From Bacteroides sp. (GTDB lineage: Bacteria; Bacteroidota; Bacteroidia; Bacteroidales; Muribaculaceae): a stretch of 55,435 nt of DNA. The notes under the pieces are model-generated. The model saw only the letters and a list, made by a program, of their open reading frames with translations. It ran no database searches and was not told where the DNA came from. The stretch spans positions 48,523-103,957 of the forward strand of contig JAAVCF010000015.1 of the NCBI GenBank assembly GCA_014802445.1. Reading direction: 5' to 3'. Every line of letters starts with the position of its first letter. The first letter of the stretch is position 1. The position numbers were made by a program, and so were the translations under genes. Shown one piece after another: positions 42,240 to 50,911 of the stretch.

Positions 42240-43418
42240 ATGGCTAAGAAAGAACTTAAAAAGGTGACTGACAAGTTCACCGACCGCAAATCAAAGCTGG
42301 CGGCCCTGAACGCAGCGCTGTCACATATAGAGAAGGACTACGGCAAAGGCGCCGTGATGATGCTCGGCGACGAGAAGGTGGAGAATGTGGAAGTGATTCC
42401 CACCGGCTCCATCGGCCTCAACCATGCTCTGGGCGTGGGCGGATATCCCAAAGGCCGTATTATCGAAATCTATGGTCCCGAGTCGTCCGGTAAGACCACC
42501 CTTGCCATCCATGCCATCGCCGAGGCGCAGAAGGCCGGAGGCATCGCCGCTATCATCGACGCCGAGCACGCCTTTGACCGCTTCTATGCCGAAGGGCTGG
42601 GCGTTGACGTTGACAATCTGCTCATCTCGCAGCCTGACAATGGCGAGCAGGCTCTGGAGATTGCCGAGCAGCTTATCAACTCATCGGCCATTGACATCCT
42701 CGTGATTGACTCTGTGGCCGCCCTCGTGCCCAAGAGCGAGATTGACGGCGATATGGGCGACAAGAACGTGGGTCTACACGCTCGCCTCATGTCGCAGGCC
42801 ATGCGCAAGCTCACCGGCGCCATCTCGCGCACCAACACCACCTGCATCTTCATCAATCAGCTCCGCGAGAAAATCGGCGTGATGTTCGGCAACCCCGAAA
42901 CCACCACCGGCGGCAACGCCCTGAAATTCTACGCTTCTGTGAGAATCGACATCCGCGCCTCTTCGGCCATCAAGGACAAGGACCTGGTGCTGGGCAAGCT
43001 CACCAAGGTGAAGGTGGTAAAGAACAAGGTGGCGCCCCCCTTCAAGCGCGCCGAGTTCGACATCATGTTCGGCGAGGGCATCTCGCGCTCAGGCGAGATT
43101 ATTGACCTCGGTGTGGAACTTGACATCCTCAAGAAGAGCGGTGCATGGTACTCCTATGAGGGCACCAAGATTGCCAACGGCCGCGACGCCGCCAAGCGCG
43201 TGATTTCTGACAATCCCGAGCTGGCCGCCGAGCTTGAGGCAAAGATTATGGAGAAGCTCAAGGAGGTGTCAAACACCCCCGCCAAGCCCAAGAAAACCAC
43301 TCCCGAAACCACCACCCGCCGCGAGGGGATGACCGAGATTGTGGATGTGGACGATCCTGATTTCGACATCGAGGAGCTCCCCGAAGCTGACGATGAGTTC
43401 ACCATCGAAGAGGAATAA
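42240..43418 (+). CDS. recA: DNA recombination/repair protein RecA
   Basis: A 392-residue RecA. Walker A is GPESSGKTT at 79-87, Walker B is [18 protein letters not shown], and the L2/ATP-sensing segment [29 protein letters not shown] is complete. It catalyses strand exchange in homologous repair. The C-terminal extension (about residues 345-392) is Thr/Pro-rich and then very acidic, ending EEE; it makes the protein about 40 residues longer than the E. coli one, and acidic tails of this sort tune DNA binding. The gene has its own promoter and terminator and is transcribed alone. Confidence 0.97.
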   Translation: MAKKELKKVTDKFTDRKSKLAALNAALSHIEKDYGKGAVMMLGDEKVENVEVIPTGSIGLNHALGVGGYPKGRIIEIYGPESSGKTTLAIHAIAEAQKAGGIAAIIDAEHAFDRFYAEGLGVDVDNLLISQPDNGEQALEIAEQLINSSAIDILVIDSVAALVPKSEIDGDMGDKNVGLHARLMSQAMRKLTGAISRTNTTCIFINQLREKIGVMFGNPETTTGGNALKFYASVRIDIRASSAIKDKDLVLGKLTKVKVVKNKVAPPFKRAEFDIMFGEGISRSGEIIDLGVELDILKKSGAWYSYEGTKIANGRDAAKRVISDNPELAAELEAKIMEKLKEVSNTPAKPKKTTPETTTRREGMTEIVDVDDPDFDIEELPEADDEFTIEEE

Positions 43419-43444
43419 CCCTTCCGCATCCTTATTTGTTATAA

Positions 43445-43476
43445 AAGAGAGGCCACACTTTCCGCTGGCCTCTCTT
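43445..43476 (+). terminator. recA terminator
   Basis: An 11-bp perfect stem (AAGAGAGGCCA and complement) with 10-nt loop, 26 bp after the stop. It is only 13 bp before the helicase start codon, so no room is left for a normal promoter between them. Confidence 0.8.
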
Positions 43477-43489
43477 ATGCTTTATCTCT

Positions 43490-44818
43490 ATGAAACTTAA
43501 CCTCATAACCGAAAATATACGTCAGAAGCTCGGGATTGCCGAGCTCAATGCAATGCAGAAGCGCATGGCTCAGGCCGAGGCGCGCTCAATGATTCTCCTG
43601 GCCCCCACGGGCTCAGGCAAGACTCTGGCCTTCACCATCGCCATGCTGCGCCTGCTCGGCAAGCCCGGCCGCGGTGTCAGGGCAGTGGTGATAGCTCCCT
43701 CGCGCGAGCTGGTGATGCAGATTGCCGATGTGGTGCGCCCGGTGGCCGCGGGATATAAGACTGTGGCTTTCTACGGTGGTCACCCCATGCAGGAGGAGGT
43801 GCGCTCGCTCAGCGTCGTGCCTGACATTATCGTGGCCACTCCCGGGCGCCTCCTTGACCATATCAACCGCAAGACCGTCGATCTCAGCGAGGTGAGCGTG
43901 CTTGTGCTTGATGAGTATGACAAATCGCTGGAGCTGGGCTTCGAGGACGAGATGAAGAAGGTGACGCGCTCCATGTGCGCTCTCACCGGTGTGATTCTCA
44001 CCTCGGCCACCCGCCTCAAGGAGATGCCGAAATGGTTGCCGCTGGCCGCCGGTGCCGAGGTGGTTGACTTCACCGCCGGAGTCACCGAGGCCGCTCCCGT
44101 GCCGAAGGTCAATGTGGAGAGCCCCGCCAGGGACAAGCTCGACACTCTCGTTGACCTCCTGACGGCCCTCCCCGTCACCGGCAAGGCTATCGTGTTTGTG
44201 AACCATCGCGACGCTGCCGAACGCATCCACAAGCGCCTCACTGACTACGGACTCCCCGCCGGACTCTATCATGGCGGCCTGGATCAGCCGGAGCGCGAGA
44301 ACGCTGTGGAAATGCTTGAGAATGACACCACCCCCATCCTCGTGTCCACTGACCTCGGCGCGCGCGGTCTGGACATTGCGGGGGTTGACTCGGTGATTCA
44401 CTATCACCTTCCTCCCACGGCCGAGAGCTGGACTCATCGCAATGGCCGCACGGCGCGTCAGGGTGCGGAGGGCACGGTCTATGTCATCACCGCCGAGGGT
44501 GAGGATATCCCCGAATATGTGGAATGGGACCGCGCATGGCGTCCGGCCGAAGCTCCCGCCGTGTGTCCCCGCCGCCCTTACATGGCCACTCTCTATTTTA
44601 ATGTGGGCAAGAAGGAGAAGATAAGCCGCGGCGACATCGCCGGCTTCCTGATTGCAAAAGGGGGCCTGGCACCCGACGAGGTGGGGCGCATTGCCGTGCG
44701 TGACCACTGCGCGCTTGCCGCCGTTCCGGCCGACAAGGCTCGCCAGGTGGTCAAAACCGTTCAGGCTGAGAAAATAAAGGGAAAGCGCGCGCGCATCACA
44801 CGCCTGCAGGCTTCCTGA
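43490..44818 (+). CDS. DEAD/DEAH-type ATP-dependent RNA helicase (DEYD motif II)
   Basis: A 442-residue superfamily 2 helicase. Q motif near residue 23, motif I APTGSGKT at 38-45, Ia PSRELVMQ, Ib TPGRLLDH, motif II reads DEYD instead of DEAD, III SAT in LTSATRLK, IV AIVFVNHRD, V STDLGARGLDIAGVD, VI HRNGRTAR. It should remodel RNA, perhaps during ribosome assembly or mRNA decay. The C-terminal domain (RAWRPAEAPAVCPRRPYM ... ISRGDIAGFLIAKGGLAPDEVGRI) resembles the RNA-binding domain of DbpA-like proteins. Its start lies right behind the recA terminator, so it may depend on read-through. The end overlaps the convergent trmH-like gene by 23 bp. Confidence 0.92.
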   Translation: MKLNLITENIRQKLGIAELNAMQKRMAQAEARSMILLAPTGSGKTLAFTIAMLRLLGKPGRGVRAVVIAPSRELVMQIADVVRPVAAGYKTVAFYGGHPMQEEVRSLSVVPDIIVATPGRLLDHINRKTVDLSEVSVLVLDEYDKSLELGFEDEMKKVTRSMCALTGVILTSATRLKEMPKWLPLAAGAEVVDFTAGVTEAAPVPKVNVESPARDKLDTLVDLLTALPVTGKAIVFVNHRDAAERIHKRLTDYGLPAGLYHGGLDQPERENAVEMLENDTTPILVSTDLGARGLDIAGVDSVIHYHLPPTAESWTHRNGRTARQGAEGTVYVITAEGEDIPEYVEWDRAWRPAEAPAVCPRRPYMATLYFNVGKKEKISRGDIAGFLIAKGGLAPDEVGRIAVRDHCALAAVPADKARQVVKTVQAEKIKGKRARITRLQAS

Positions 44819-45608
44819 GCTGCCAGAAGGCCACGGCTGCGGCGGCCGCCACATTGAGCGAGTCGACGCCGTGGGCCATCGGTATGCGGGCGGTGTAGTC
44901 GGCCCCGGCAATCACGTCGGGGTCAAGCCCGTCGCCCTCAGTGCCCATTATGATGGCCAGGCGCGGCTCGGCGCAGAGCGCCGGGTCATCTATGCTCACC
45001 GAGCGGTCGGTGAGGGCCATTGCGGCCGTTTTGAAGCCCAGGGAGCGGGGTGTGAGGTTGGCATCGTCAATCCATGTCCACGGCACCAGAAACACCGAGC
45101 CCATTGACACTCTCACGGCGCGTCGGTTCAGGGGGTCGCATGAGGTTTTGGTGAGCAGCACGGCGTCAATGCCCAGGGCCGCGGCTGAGCGGAAAATGGC
45201 GCCTATGTTTGTGGTGTCGGTTACGCCGTCAATCACCACCACACGGCTCGCTCCCGCTGTCACTTCGGCAGCCTCCGGCTCCGCGGGGCGGCGCATGGCG
45301 CAGAGCACTCCGCGGGTCAGCGTGTAGCCGGTGAGCCCGGCAAGGAGCTCGCGGCTGCCGGTGTAGAGGGGCATGTCGGCGGGACACCGCTCCAGCAGCG
45401 GGGCGGCATCGCCGGTGATGTGGCGCTTCTCGCAGAGCATCGCCACAGGCTCATATCCTGCCCGTAGCGCCACGTCAATCACCTTCGGGCTCTCGGCAAT
45501 GAAGAGGGCCTTCGAGGGGTCCAGGCGTGAACGCAGCTGCGCCTCGGTGAGCGAGGCGAACACTTCCGTCCCGGGGGCGTCAATGCGGTCAATTTCAATG
45601 ATTCTCAT
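44796..45608 (-). CDS. TrmH/SpoU family RNA 2'-O-methyltransferase
   Basis: A 270-residue SPOUT methyltransferase. An N-terminal substrate-binding domain (about 1-105) is followed by the knotted catalytic domain: VIDGVTDTTNIGAIFRSAAALGIDAVLL (motif 1 with the key Asn and Arg), LAIIMGTEGDGLDPDVI (motif 2) and IPMAHGVDSLNVAAAAAVAFWQL (motif 3). It would 2'-O-methylate a ribose in rRNA or tRNA; the position is not known. It is the last gene of the topA-rluA-trmH operon, 3 bp after the pseudouridine synthase gene. Its final codons overlap the 3' end of the convergent helicase gene by 23 bp. Confidence 0.92.
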   Translation of the reverse strand: MRIIEIDRIDAPGTEVFASLTEAQLRSRLDPSKALFIAESPKVIDVALRAGYEPVAMLCEKRHITGDAAPLLERCPADMPLYTGSRELLAGLTGYTLTRGVLCAMRRPAEPEAAEVTAGASRVVVIDGVTDTTNIGAIFRSAAALGIDAVLLTKTSCDPLNRRAVRVSMGSVFLVPWTWIDDANLTPRSLGFKTAAMALTDRSVSIDDPALCAEPRLAIIMGTEGDGLDPDVIAGADYTARIPMAHGVDSLNVAAAAAVAFWQLRKPAGV

Positions 45609-45611
45609 GGC

Positions 45612-46541
45612 TCACACCAGGGTGCGGAATGCGGCGGGAACGGGAGTGCTGAAGTTCATGTCGCGGCGCGTCACGGGGTGCACAAAGCGCAGTGTGGCCG
45701 CGTGGAGACACAGCCTGTGAATCGGGCTGGGGCCGGCGCCGTAGCGGCGGTCGCCCACAATGGGATGGCCCATCTCCTTCATGTGGACACGTATCTGGTT
45801 CTTGCGGCCGGTGTCAAGCTCCACCTCAAGCAGGGTGCGCCCTTTGCCGCGGGCAAGCACCTTCCAGCGAGTCACGGCGAGCTTGCTCTCGGGGCTCTCG
45901 GGTTCGGGGGTGGAATAAACCTCATGGCGCGAGTTTTCGGTCAGATAGCTGCGGATGGTGCCGCTGTCCTCCTCCACGATGCCTTCCACCACACACACGT
46001 AGGTGCGGTTGAGCACCATGTTGTTCCAGTTGTGCTGCATGGTCTCCTTGGCCTCGGTGTTCTTGGCAAACATCATCAGGCCGGAGGTGTCGCGGTCAAG
46101 GCGGTGGATGATGAAGAGCTTCTTGCGGGGGTCGGACCATTTCACGTATTCACGGAGAATGGAGTAGGCCGTGCCCTCCTTGATTTTATCGGTGCCCATC
46201 GAGAGCAGGCCGTAGCCTTTGTTGACCACAATCACGTCATCGTCCTCATAAACCATCTTCATCCGTCGGTTATAGAACTTGATGAAGGGGCGCACAAGGT
46301 TCACCTTCACCGTGTCGCCGGGCTTCACCTCGGTGGTGGCAAGGGTGAGCGGTTCGCCGTTGACGGCCACCTGCTGATGGCGCAGGAGTTCCTTCACTGT
46401 AGTGCGCGTACGCTGCGGCATGGCGCTGATCAGGAAGTCGATAAGCCGCGCGGGCTCGGCGGTGTTGACGGTGTAGGTTTCTATGACGTCAGGCGCCACG
46501 TGGCTTGTGCGCGACCCGGGTTTGTGGTTGAGGCGTTTCAT
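45612..46541 (-). CDS. RluA family pseudouridine synthase
   Basis: A 309-residue pseudouridine synthase. The S4 RNA-binding domain at about 25-90 (RLIDFLISAMPQRTRTTVKELLRHQQVAVNG) precedes the catalytic domain. The active-site motif is HRLDRDTSGLMMFAKN with the catalytic Asp, and the conserved C-terminal parts are LLEVELDTGRKNQIRVHM and RLCLHAATLRF. It converts uridines in 23S rRNA or tRNA; the exact site cannot be assigned. The start overlaps topA by ATGA (46538-46541), and trmH follows after 3 bp, so it is part of a coupled operon. Confidence 0.94.
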   Translation of the reverse strand: MKRLNHKPGSRTSHVAPDVIETYTVNTAEPARLIDFLISAMPQRTRTTVKELLRHQQVAVNGEPLTLATTEVKPGDTVKVNLVRPFIKFYNRRMKMVYEDDDVIVVNKGYGLLSMGTDKIKEGTAYSILREYVKWSDPRKKLFIIHRLDRDTSGLMMFAKNTEAKETMQHNWNNMVLNRTYVCVVEGIVEEDSGTIRSYLTENSRHEVYSTPEPESPESKLAVTRWKVLARGKGRTLLEVELDTGRKNQIRVHMKEMGHPIVGDRRYGAGPSPIHRLCLHAATLRFVHPVTRRDMNFSTPVPAAFRTLV

Positions 46542-48859
46542 TTCTTGCGTGCTTTGCGGGGTTTGGGTGCGGGCTGGTTCTCGATAATCTCCTTACACTG
46601 CTCGAGGGTCAGCTCGGCGGGATTCTCCACGGTCTTGGGAATCTTGTAGTTGGCTTTGTTGTAGGAGATGTAAACGCCGTAGCGGCCGTTGAGGATTTCC
46701 AGCTCGGGTTCCTCGGCAAAGGTTTTCACCACTTTCTGGGCGTCGGCCTGACGCTTGGCTTCGATAAGCGCTATGGCATCTTCGAGGCTGATGGTCATGG
46801 GCGACATGTCCTTGGGTATCGACACGAATTTTGAGGCGTGGCTGATGTAAGGGCCGAAGCGGCCTATGGCGGCCTTCACCTCTTTGCCCTCATATTCGCC
46901 GAGGCTGCGGGGCAGTTCAAAGAGCTTCAGGGCCTGCTCGAGGGTGATGTCGAAGATTGACTGGTCACGGCGCAGAGAGGCAAAGCGGGGTTTGGCCTCG
47001 GCGTTGACGTCGCCAATCTGCACCACAGGCCCGAAGCGGCCTATCTTGACGCTCACCGGCTCGCCCGTGGCGGGGTCGGTGCCGAGCACTCGCTCGCCAA
47101 CTTTATGTTCCGAGCGTGCCTGTGAGGCGGTGTCCACCTGGGGATGGAACAAGTCGTAGAATCCGGCTATTTCGTCGTTCCACGCGCATTTTCCCTCCGC
47201 AATCTGGTCAAATTTGCTCTCCATCTGGGCCGTGAAGTCATAGTCCAGGATGTCTGGGAAGTTGGCGGTGAGGAAGTCGTTGACAATCACGCCGGTGTCG
47301 GTGGGAATGAGCTTGCCTTTCTCTGCGCCATACTGCTCGGTTAGCACTTTGTCAGTGATTTCGCCGCCGGCAAGGGTCATAACGTCGTAGGAACGCTTTT
47401 CGCCCGCTTTTTCGCCTTTTTCCACATATTCACGCTGCTGGATGGTGGAGATGGTGGGGGCATAGGTTGACGGGCGGCCAATGCCAAGCTCCTCGAGCTT
47501 GCGCACAAGGGCGGCCTCATTGTAGCGCGGGGGCTGCTGGGTGAAGCGCATGGCGGCGGTGATGTCGGTCACTCCGAGCACATCGCCCTTGGCCATCGGG
47601 GGAAGAAGGGTGTCGCCGGCGGGGTCGTTCTCCTCATCGGCGCCATTGTCGGCCAAATACACTCGCAGGAAGCCGTCAAACTTCACCACCTCGCCCTGCG
47701 CGTTGAAGTGTTCGCTGCGGGTGGAGGGCTGAATCACTGCGGTGGTCTTCTCAATCACGGCGTCGGCCATCTGTGAGGCCACGGTGCGCTTCCAGATCAG
47801 TGAGTAGAGGCGCTTTTCCTGAGCGGTGCCTTCAATGGTGTGCTTGTTGATATATGTGGGGCGGATGGCCTCGTGAGCCTCCTGAGCACCCTTGGAGTGG
47901 GTGTGATATTTGCGGAGCTGCAGATACTCTTGGCCAAGCTTGTCGGTCACTTCTGCCGAGATTGCGGCCAGTGCAAGCGACGACAGGTTGAGCGAGTCGG
48001 TTCGCATGTAGGTGATATGTCCGGCTTCATATAGGCGCTGGGCCACCATCATGGTCTGGGTCACGGTGAAGCCCAGGCGGCGCGATGCTTCCTGCTGAAG
48101 GGTAGAGGTGGTGAAGGGGGGCGCGGGGGCTTTCTTCACCGGTCTAACCTGCACCTCGCTGACAGTGAACGCGGCCTTCCGGCAGTCCTCAAGGAACTGG
48201 CGGGCGGCTTCCTTGTCGGGGAGACGCTTGGAGAGTTCGGCCTTGACGCTGCGGTTGTCAGGCGCCATGAAGCGGGCCGTCACGCGAAAATAGGTCTCGC
48301 TCTTGAAGGCCTTGATTTCAGCCTCGCGCTCGCAGATGAGTCTCACAGCCACTGACTGTACGCGGCCGGCTGAAAGCGCCGGCTTGATTTTCTTCCACAG
48401 CACCGGGCTGAGCTCGAAGCCAACCAGACGGTCAAGCACGCGGCGCGCCTGCTGCGCGTCAACGCGGTGGATGTCAATGGTGCGCGGATTGGCTATGGCG
48501 TTGAGGATGGCCTCTTTGGTAATCTCGTGAAAAACTATGCGCCGCGTGTGGTCGGGGTCAAGGCCGAGCACTTCAAAAAGGTGCCAGGCAATGGCCTCTC
48601 CCTCGCGGTCCTCATCGGATGCGAGCCACACCGTTTCGGCCTCCTTGGCTGCGCGTTTGAGGTCACGGACAAGCACTTTCTTGTCCTCGGGAATTTCATA
48701 GACGGGCTCAAAGCCGTTATCTTTGTCGATACTGAGGTCTTTCTTGCGAAGGTCACGGATGTGGCCGCAGCTTGACATCACCTTATAGTCCTTTCCCAAG
48801 AACTTTTCAATGGTCTTTGCTTTGGCGGGGGACTCCACTATAACGAGGTTTTTCACCAT
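46538..48859 (-). CDS. topA: DNA topoisomerase I (type IA)
   Basis: A 773-residue topoisomerase that relaxes negative supercoils. The Toprim domain is at the start (NLVIVESPAKAKTIEKFLG, then WLASDEDREGEAIAWHL with the acidic metal site). The DNA-cleaving Tyr284 lies in HITYMRTDSLNLS, and GIGRPSTYAPTISTIQ marks domain III. In place of the zinc ribbons of the E. coli enzyme, the C-terminus has three glycine-rich repeats (KIGRFGPVVQIG, AIGRFGPYISHA, NGRYGVYISYN) and a basic end, KPRKARKK. This C-terminal design is usual in Bacteroidota. It heads the operon with rluA- and trmH-like genes. Confidence 0.96.
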   Translation of the reverse strand: MVKNLVIVESPAKAKTIEKFLGKDYKVMSSCGHIRDLRKKDLSIDKDNGFEPVYEIPEDKKVLVRDLKRAAKEAETVWLASDEDREGEAIAWHLFEVLGLDPDHTRRIVFHEITKEAILNAIANPRTIDIHRVDAQQARRVLDRLVGFELSPVLWKKIKPALSAGRVQSVAVRLICEREAEIKAFKSETYFRVTARFMAPDNRSVKAELSKRLPDKEAARQFLEDCRKAAFTVSEVQVRPVKKAPAPPFTTSTLQQEASRRLGFTVTQTMMVAQRLYEAGHITYMRTDSLNLSSLALAAISAEVTDKLGQEYLQLRKYHTHSKGAQEAHEAIRPTYINKHTIEGTAQEKRLYSLIWKRTVASQMADAVIEKTTAVIQPSTRSEHFNAQGEVVKFDGFLRVYLADNGADEENDPAGDTLLPPMAKGDVLGVTDITAAMRFTQQPPRYNEAALVRKLEELGIGRPSTYAPTISTIQQREYVEKGEKAGEKRSYDVMTLAGGEITDKVLTEQYGAEKGKLIPTDTGVIVNDFLTANFPDILDYDFTAQMESKFDQIAEGKCAWNDEIAGFYDLFHPQVDTASQARSEHKVGERVLGTDPATGEPVSVKIGRFGPVVQIGDVNAEAKPRFASLRRDQSIFDITLEQALKLFELPRSLGEYEGKEVKAAIGRFGPYISHASKFVSIPKDMSPMTISLEDAIALIEAKRQADAQKVVKTFAEEPELEILNGRYGVYISYNKANYKIPKTVENPAELTLEQCKEIIENQPAPKPRKARKK

Positions 48860-48899
48860 AGATTATCTTATTGAGTGTAGTTTTTTCTGTTTCAGGGTG

Positions 48900-48907
48900 C
48901 AAAGCTA
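48900..48907 (-). promoter_or_regulatory. topA operon promoter -7 element
   Basis: TAGCTTTG on the minus strand, 40 bp before the start codon. No good -33 TTTG. Confidence 0.55.
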
Positions 48908-49088
48908 CAAAAAAAAATCCACACCTTAATATAAAAGAAAAAAACCTCCCTCTCCCCCCGGCTATTCAGGGTGTCTGAGCGGTGTCAGCCGGGGCCCGGC
49001 GCGTGATTGCGGATGGTTAGGGCGCTTGAACCGCAACGAGGTGGGGTAACGGATTAGCGTTTTTTAGCGTGTTTTAGCATTAGTTGGG

Positions 49089-49119
49089 TTGCAAACTGGG
49101 TGCTCACGTTGTAATTTTG
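49089..49119 (+). promoter_or_regulatory. Promoter in the topA-lpdA gap, facing a possible ncRNA
   Basis: TTG at 49089-49091, 20 bp spacer, TAATTTTG at 49112-49119. No coding sequence follows before the terminator at 49446, and lpdA runs the other way, so it must drive a noncoding transcript if it is active. Confidence 0.6.
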
Positions 49120-49122
49120 CAG

Positions 49123-49480
49123 TGTCAAATTTCTGACATCACGCAAACCGGGAATCGAAAAGTCACAGGCCCGCGCGGCCTGAGGATAGGGTGACAAAAG
49201 CAATGATCCTTCATTATCACAATTATCGGACAACGCACAATCCCCTTATTCAATAATCTGACGCATAAGCGTTGCGCTCCCTCACCATGGGTGTGCCTGA
49301 CGGTTAGCGTGGCCCGGAAGCCCCTGTGATGAGGCTCCCGGACCCGCGGTCCATTTCTTTTCGCGCCGGGTTTGCTTGATACACCCTGCCGCAAAAAGGT
49401 TAGTTACATAAAGATAAATATACTTGAATTTTGGTTATGAGGGAGGTGCGCTTCTGTGAAGAAGCGCACTTTCAATTTTT
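49123..49480 (+). ncRNA. Candidate structured noncoding RNA, about 350 nt, family unknown
   Basis: The 636-bp gap between divergent topA and the end of lpdA has no credible ORF but carries a promoter and a terminator on the plus strand. Between them, three segments in order pair with three segments in reverse order: GCAAACC (49143-49149) with GGTTTGC (49369-49375), CGAAAAG (49156-49162) with CTTTTCG (49357-49363), and TCACAGG (49163-49169) with CCTGTGA (49323-49329). Local hairpins fit inside: TGTCA/TGACA at the 5' end, CACC/GGTG at 49283-49293 and GGACC/GGTCC at 49340-49352. An AT-rich tail links this to the terminator. It shows no signature of tmRNA or RNase P RNA; a 6S-like role is possible but unproven. 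Confidence 0.5.
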
Positions 49481-49482
49481 AT
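49446..49482 (+). terminator. Terminator of the candidate ncRNA
   Basis: A perfect 10-bp stem (GTGCGCTTCT and complement) with GTGA loop, then TTTCAATTTTTAT. The T-rich side is on the plus strand, so it does not primarily serve lpdA, although the hairpin lies 27 bp past its stop. Confidence 0.75.
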
Positions 49483-49495
49483 ATCCCTCTCATTC

Positions 49496-50812
49496 TCAGG
49501 CTTTGCAGGCGTGAGCCACGGTTTCGGCCAGGGTGGGGTGGGCATGAACGGCCTTGTGGAGCTGTCCGGCGGTCACTCCGGCGGCTATGGCCAGGCTCAG
49601 CTCGTGAATCAGGTCGGCGGCATGGAGGCCCAGGATGTGGGCACCGAGTATGCGGTCAGTGTCGGCGTCAATCACCACCTTCACCATCCCTTCGGCATCA
49701 CCCTCGGCCAGCGCCTTGCCGTTGCTGCGGAAGGTGGCCTTGCCTATCTTCACTTTGTAGCCCGCGGCCTCGGCCTGAGCTTCGGTGAGCCCTGACATGG
49801 CGGCTTCAGGAACGGTGAACACTGCCGACGGCACCGGCTCCAGGTCAACATCCTCGCCCACGGCGCGCAGTCCCTGAGCTGTAGCCGCATGGGCAAGCTG
49901 ACACAGACCGTTCACGTCGCCCACGGCATAGAGTCCTTTCACGCTGCTCTCCATTGTCTGAGGATTGACGCTGATGCCGCGGCGGGTGATCTCTACGCCC
50001 GCTTCGGTGGTGCCGGCGGGAATCACCGCTTTGCGGCCCACGGCCATCAGCACCGCCTCGGCAACCACGTAGCCGGTCTTGCCCTTGGCGGTGTAGTCAA
50101 TCTCTATGCCGGGACGCATGGCGGTCACTTCGGCGCCCAGAATGAAGCTCACGCCGCGCTTTTTAAGCGCCATGCGCAGGCGCTTGGCAATTTCGCTGTC
50201 AAAGGGAGGAAGCACCTCTTTGCAGTATTCAATCACGGTCACCTCCACGCCTAAGGCGGCGAAAATCGAGGCGAATTCCAGGCCTATCACGCCGCCGCCA
50301 ATCACGGCCAGCGATGCCGGAAGCTCGCGCAGCTCAAGGATTTCATCGCTCGTCATGGCCAGCTCGGCGCCGGGAATGTTGAGGCGCACGGGCTCTGACC
50401 CTGTGGCGATGATTACCTGCGGGGCGGTGTAAACATCGTTGCCCACGGCCACCTGAAGGGGCTCGCCTGACACTATGCGGGCTTCGCCCTCCACCGTCTC
50501 CACTCCGCCAAGCACGGCCTTAACGCCTTCGCGCAGCCCGGCTATAACCTCGTTCTTGCGGTCAACGGCGCGGCCGTAGTCCACCCGGGTCTCTCCCGTC
50601 AGGATGCCGAATCCGGCTGCCTCCCGGGCCGTCAGGGCCACTTCGGCCGTGCGGGCAAGGCATTTGGTCGGTATGCAACCGCGGTTCAGGCAGGTGCCGC
50701 CGGGAAGCCCGCGTTCAATCACTGTCACTTTGCGCCCTTGGGCGGCTGCGGCAGCTGCGGCGGGATAACCTCCGGGGCCGCTGCCTATGACTATCAAATC
50801 TCTTTCAATCAT
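49496..50812 (-). CDS. lpdA: Dihydrolipoyl dehydrogenase
   Basis: A 438-residue FAD disulfide oxidoreductase that reoxidises the dihydrolipoyl group of GcvH with NAD+ (EC 1.8.1.4). FAD motif GSGPGGYPAA at 10-20, redox-active pair Cys41/Cys46 in GGTCLNRGC, NAD motif VIGGGVIGLEFAS, second FAD motif LYAVGDVNG, and the C-terminal catalytic His-Glu in HAHPTLAE. It is somewhat shorter than typical (about 465), with compact loops but no missing key residue. It lies after gcvPB behind a terminator on the same strand, so it can be expressed by read-through or from a promoter not recognised here. No other lipoyl-dependent complex is encoded in the window. Confidence 0.95.
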   Translation of the reverse strand: MIERDLIVIGSGPGGYPAAAAAAAQGRKVTVIERGLPGGTCLNRGCIPTKCLARTAEVALTAREAAGFGILTGETRVDYGRAVDRKNEVIAGLREGVKAVLGGVETVEGEARIVSGEPLQVAVGNDVYTAPQVIIATGSEPVRLNIPGAELAMTSDEILELRELPASLAVIGGGVIGLEFASIFAALGVEVTVIEYCKEVLPPFDSEIAKRLRMALKKRGVSFILGAEVTAMRPGIEIDYTAKGKTGYVVAEAVLMAVGRKAVIPAGTTEAGVEITRRGISVNPQTMESSVKGLYAVGDVNGLCQLAHAATAQGLRAVGEDVDLEPVPSAVFTVPEAAMSGLTEAQAEAAGYKVKIGKATFRSNGKALAEGDAEGMVKVVIDADTDRILGAHILGLHAADLIHELSLAIAAGVTAGQLHKAVHAHPTLAETVAHACKA

Positions 50813-50834
50813 TTGTGACTCTATGAAAAAGCAA

Positions 50835-50873
50835 GGGCGCGGACCATTGTTGTTTAACAGTTAATCCGCGCCC
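50835..50873 (-). terminator. Terminator between gcvPB and lpdA
   Basis: A 9-bp GC-rich stem (GGGCGCGGA and complement), 21-nt loop, followed on the minus strand by TTGCTTTTTC. Confidence 0.8.
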
Positions 50874-50911
50874 CGGTTATGGTTGGTTGATTAATGAAAG
50901 CTGACGGGGTG

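Noticed and set aside
43613..44911. 432-residue open frame on the minus strand across the helicase
   Set aside because: Antisense shadow of a gene whose helicase motifs are all intact on the plus strand; the composition is rich in His, Gly and Val with no recognisable domain.
45678..46649. 323-residue open frame on the plus strand across the rluA-like gene
   Set aside because: Antisense to a well-conserved pseudouridine synthase and running into topA; no motif.
49125..49394. 89-residue minus-strand frame in the topA-lpdA gap
   Set aside because: Basic, low-complexity translation without motif or promoter on that strand; the same bases are better explained by a structured RNA on the plus strand.
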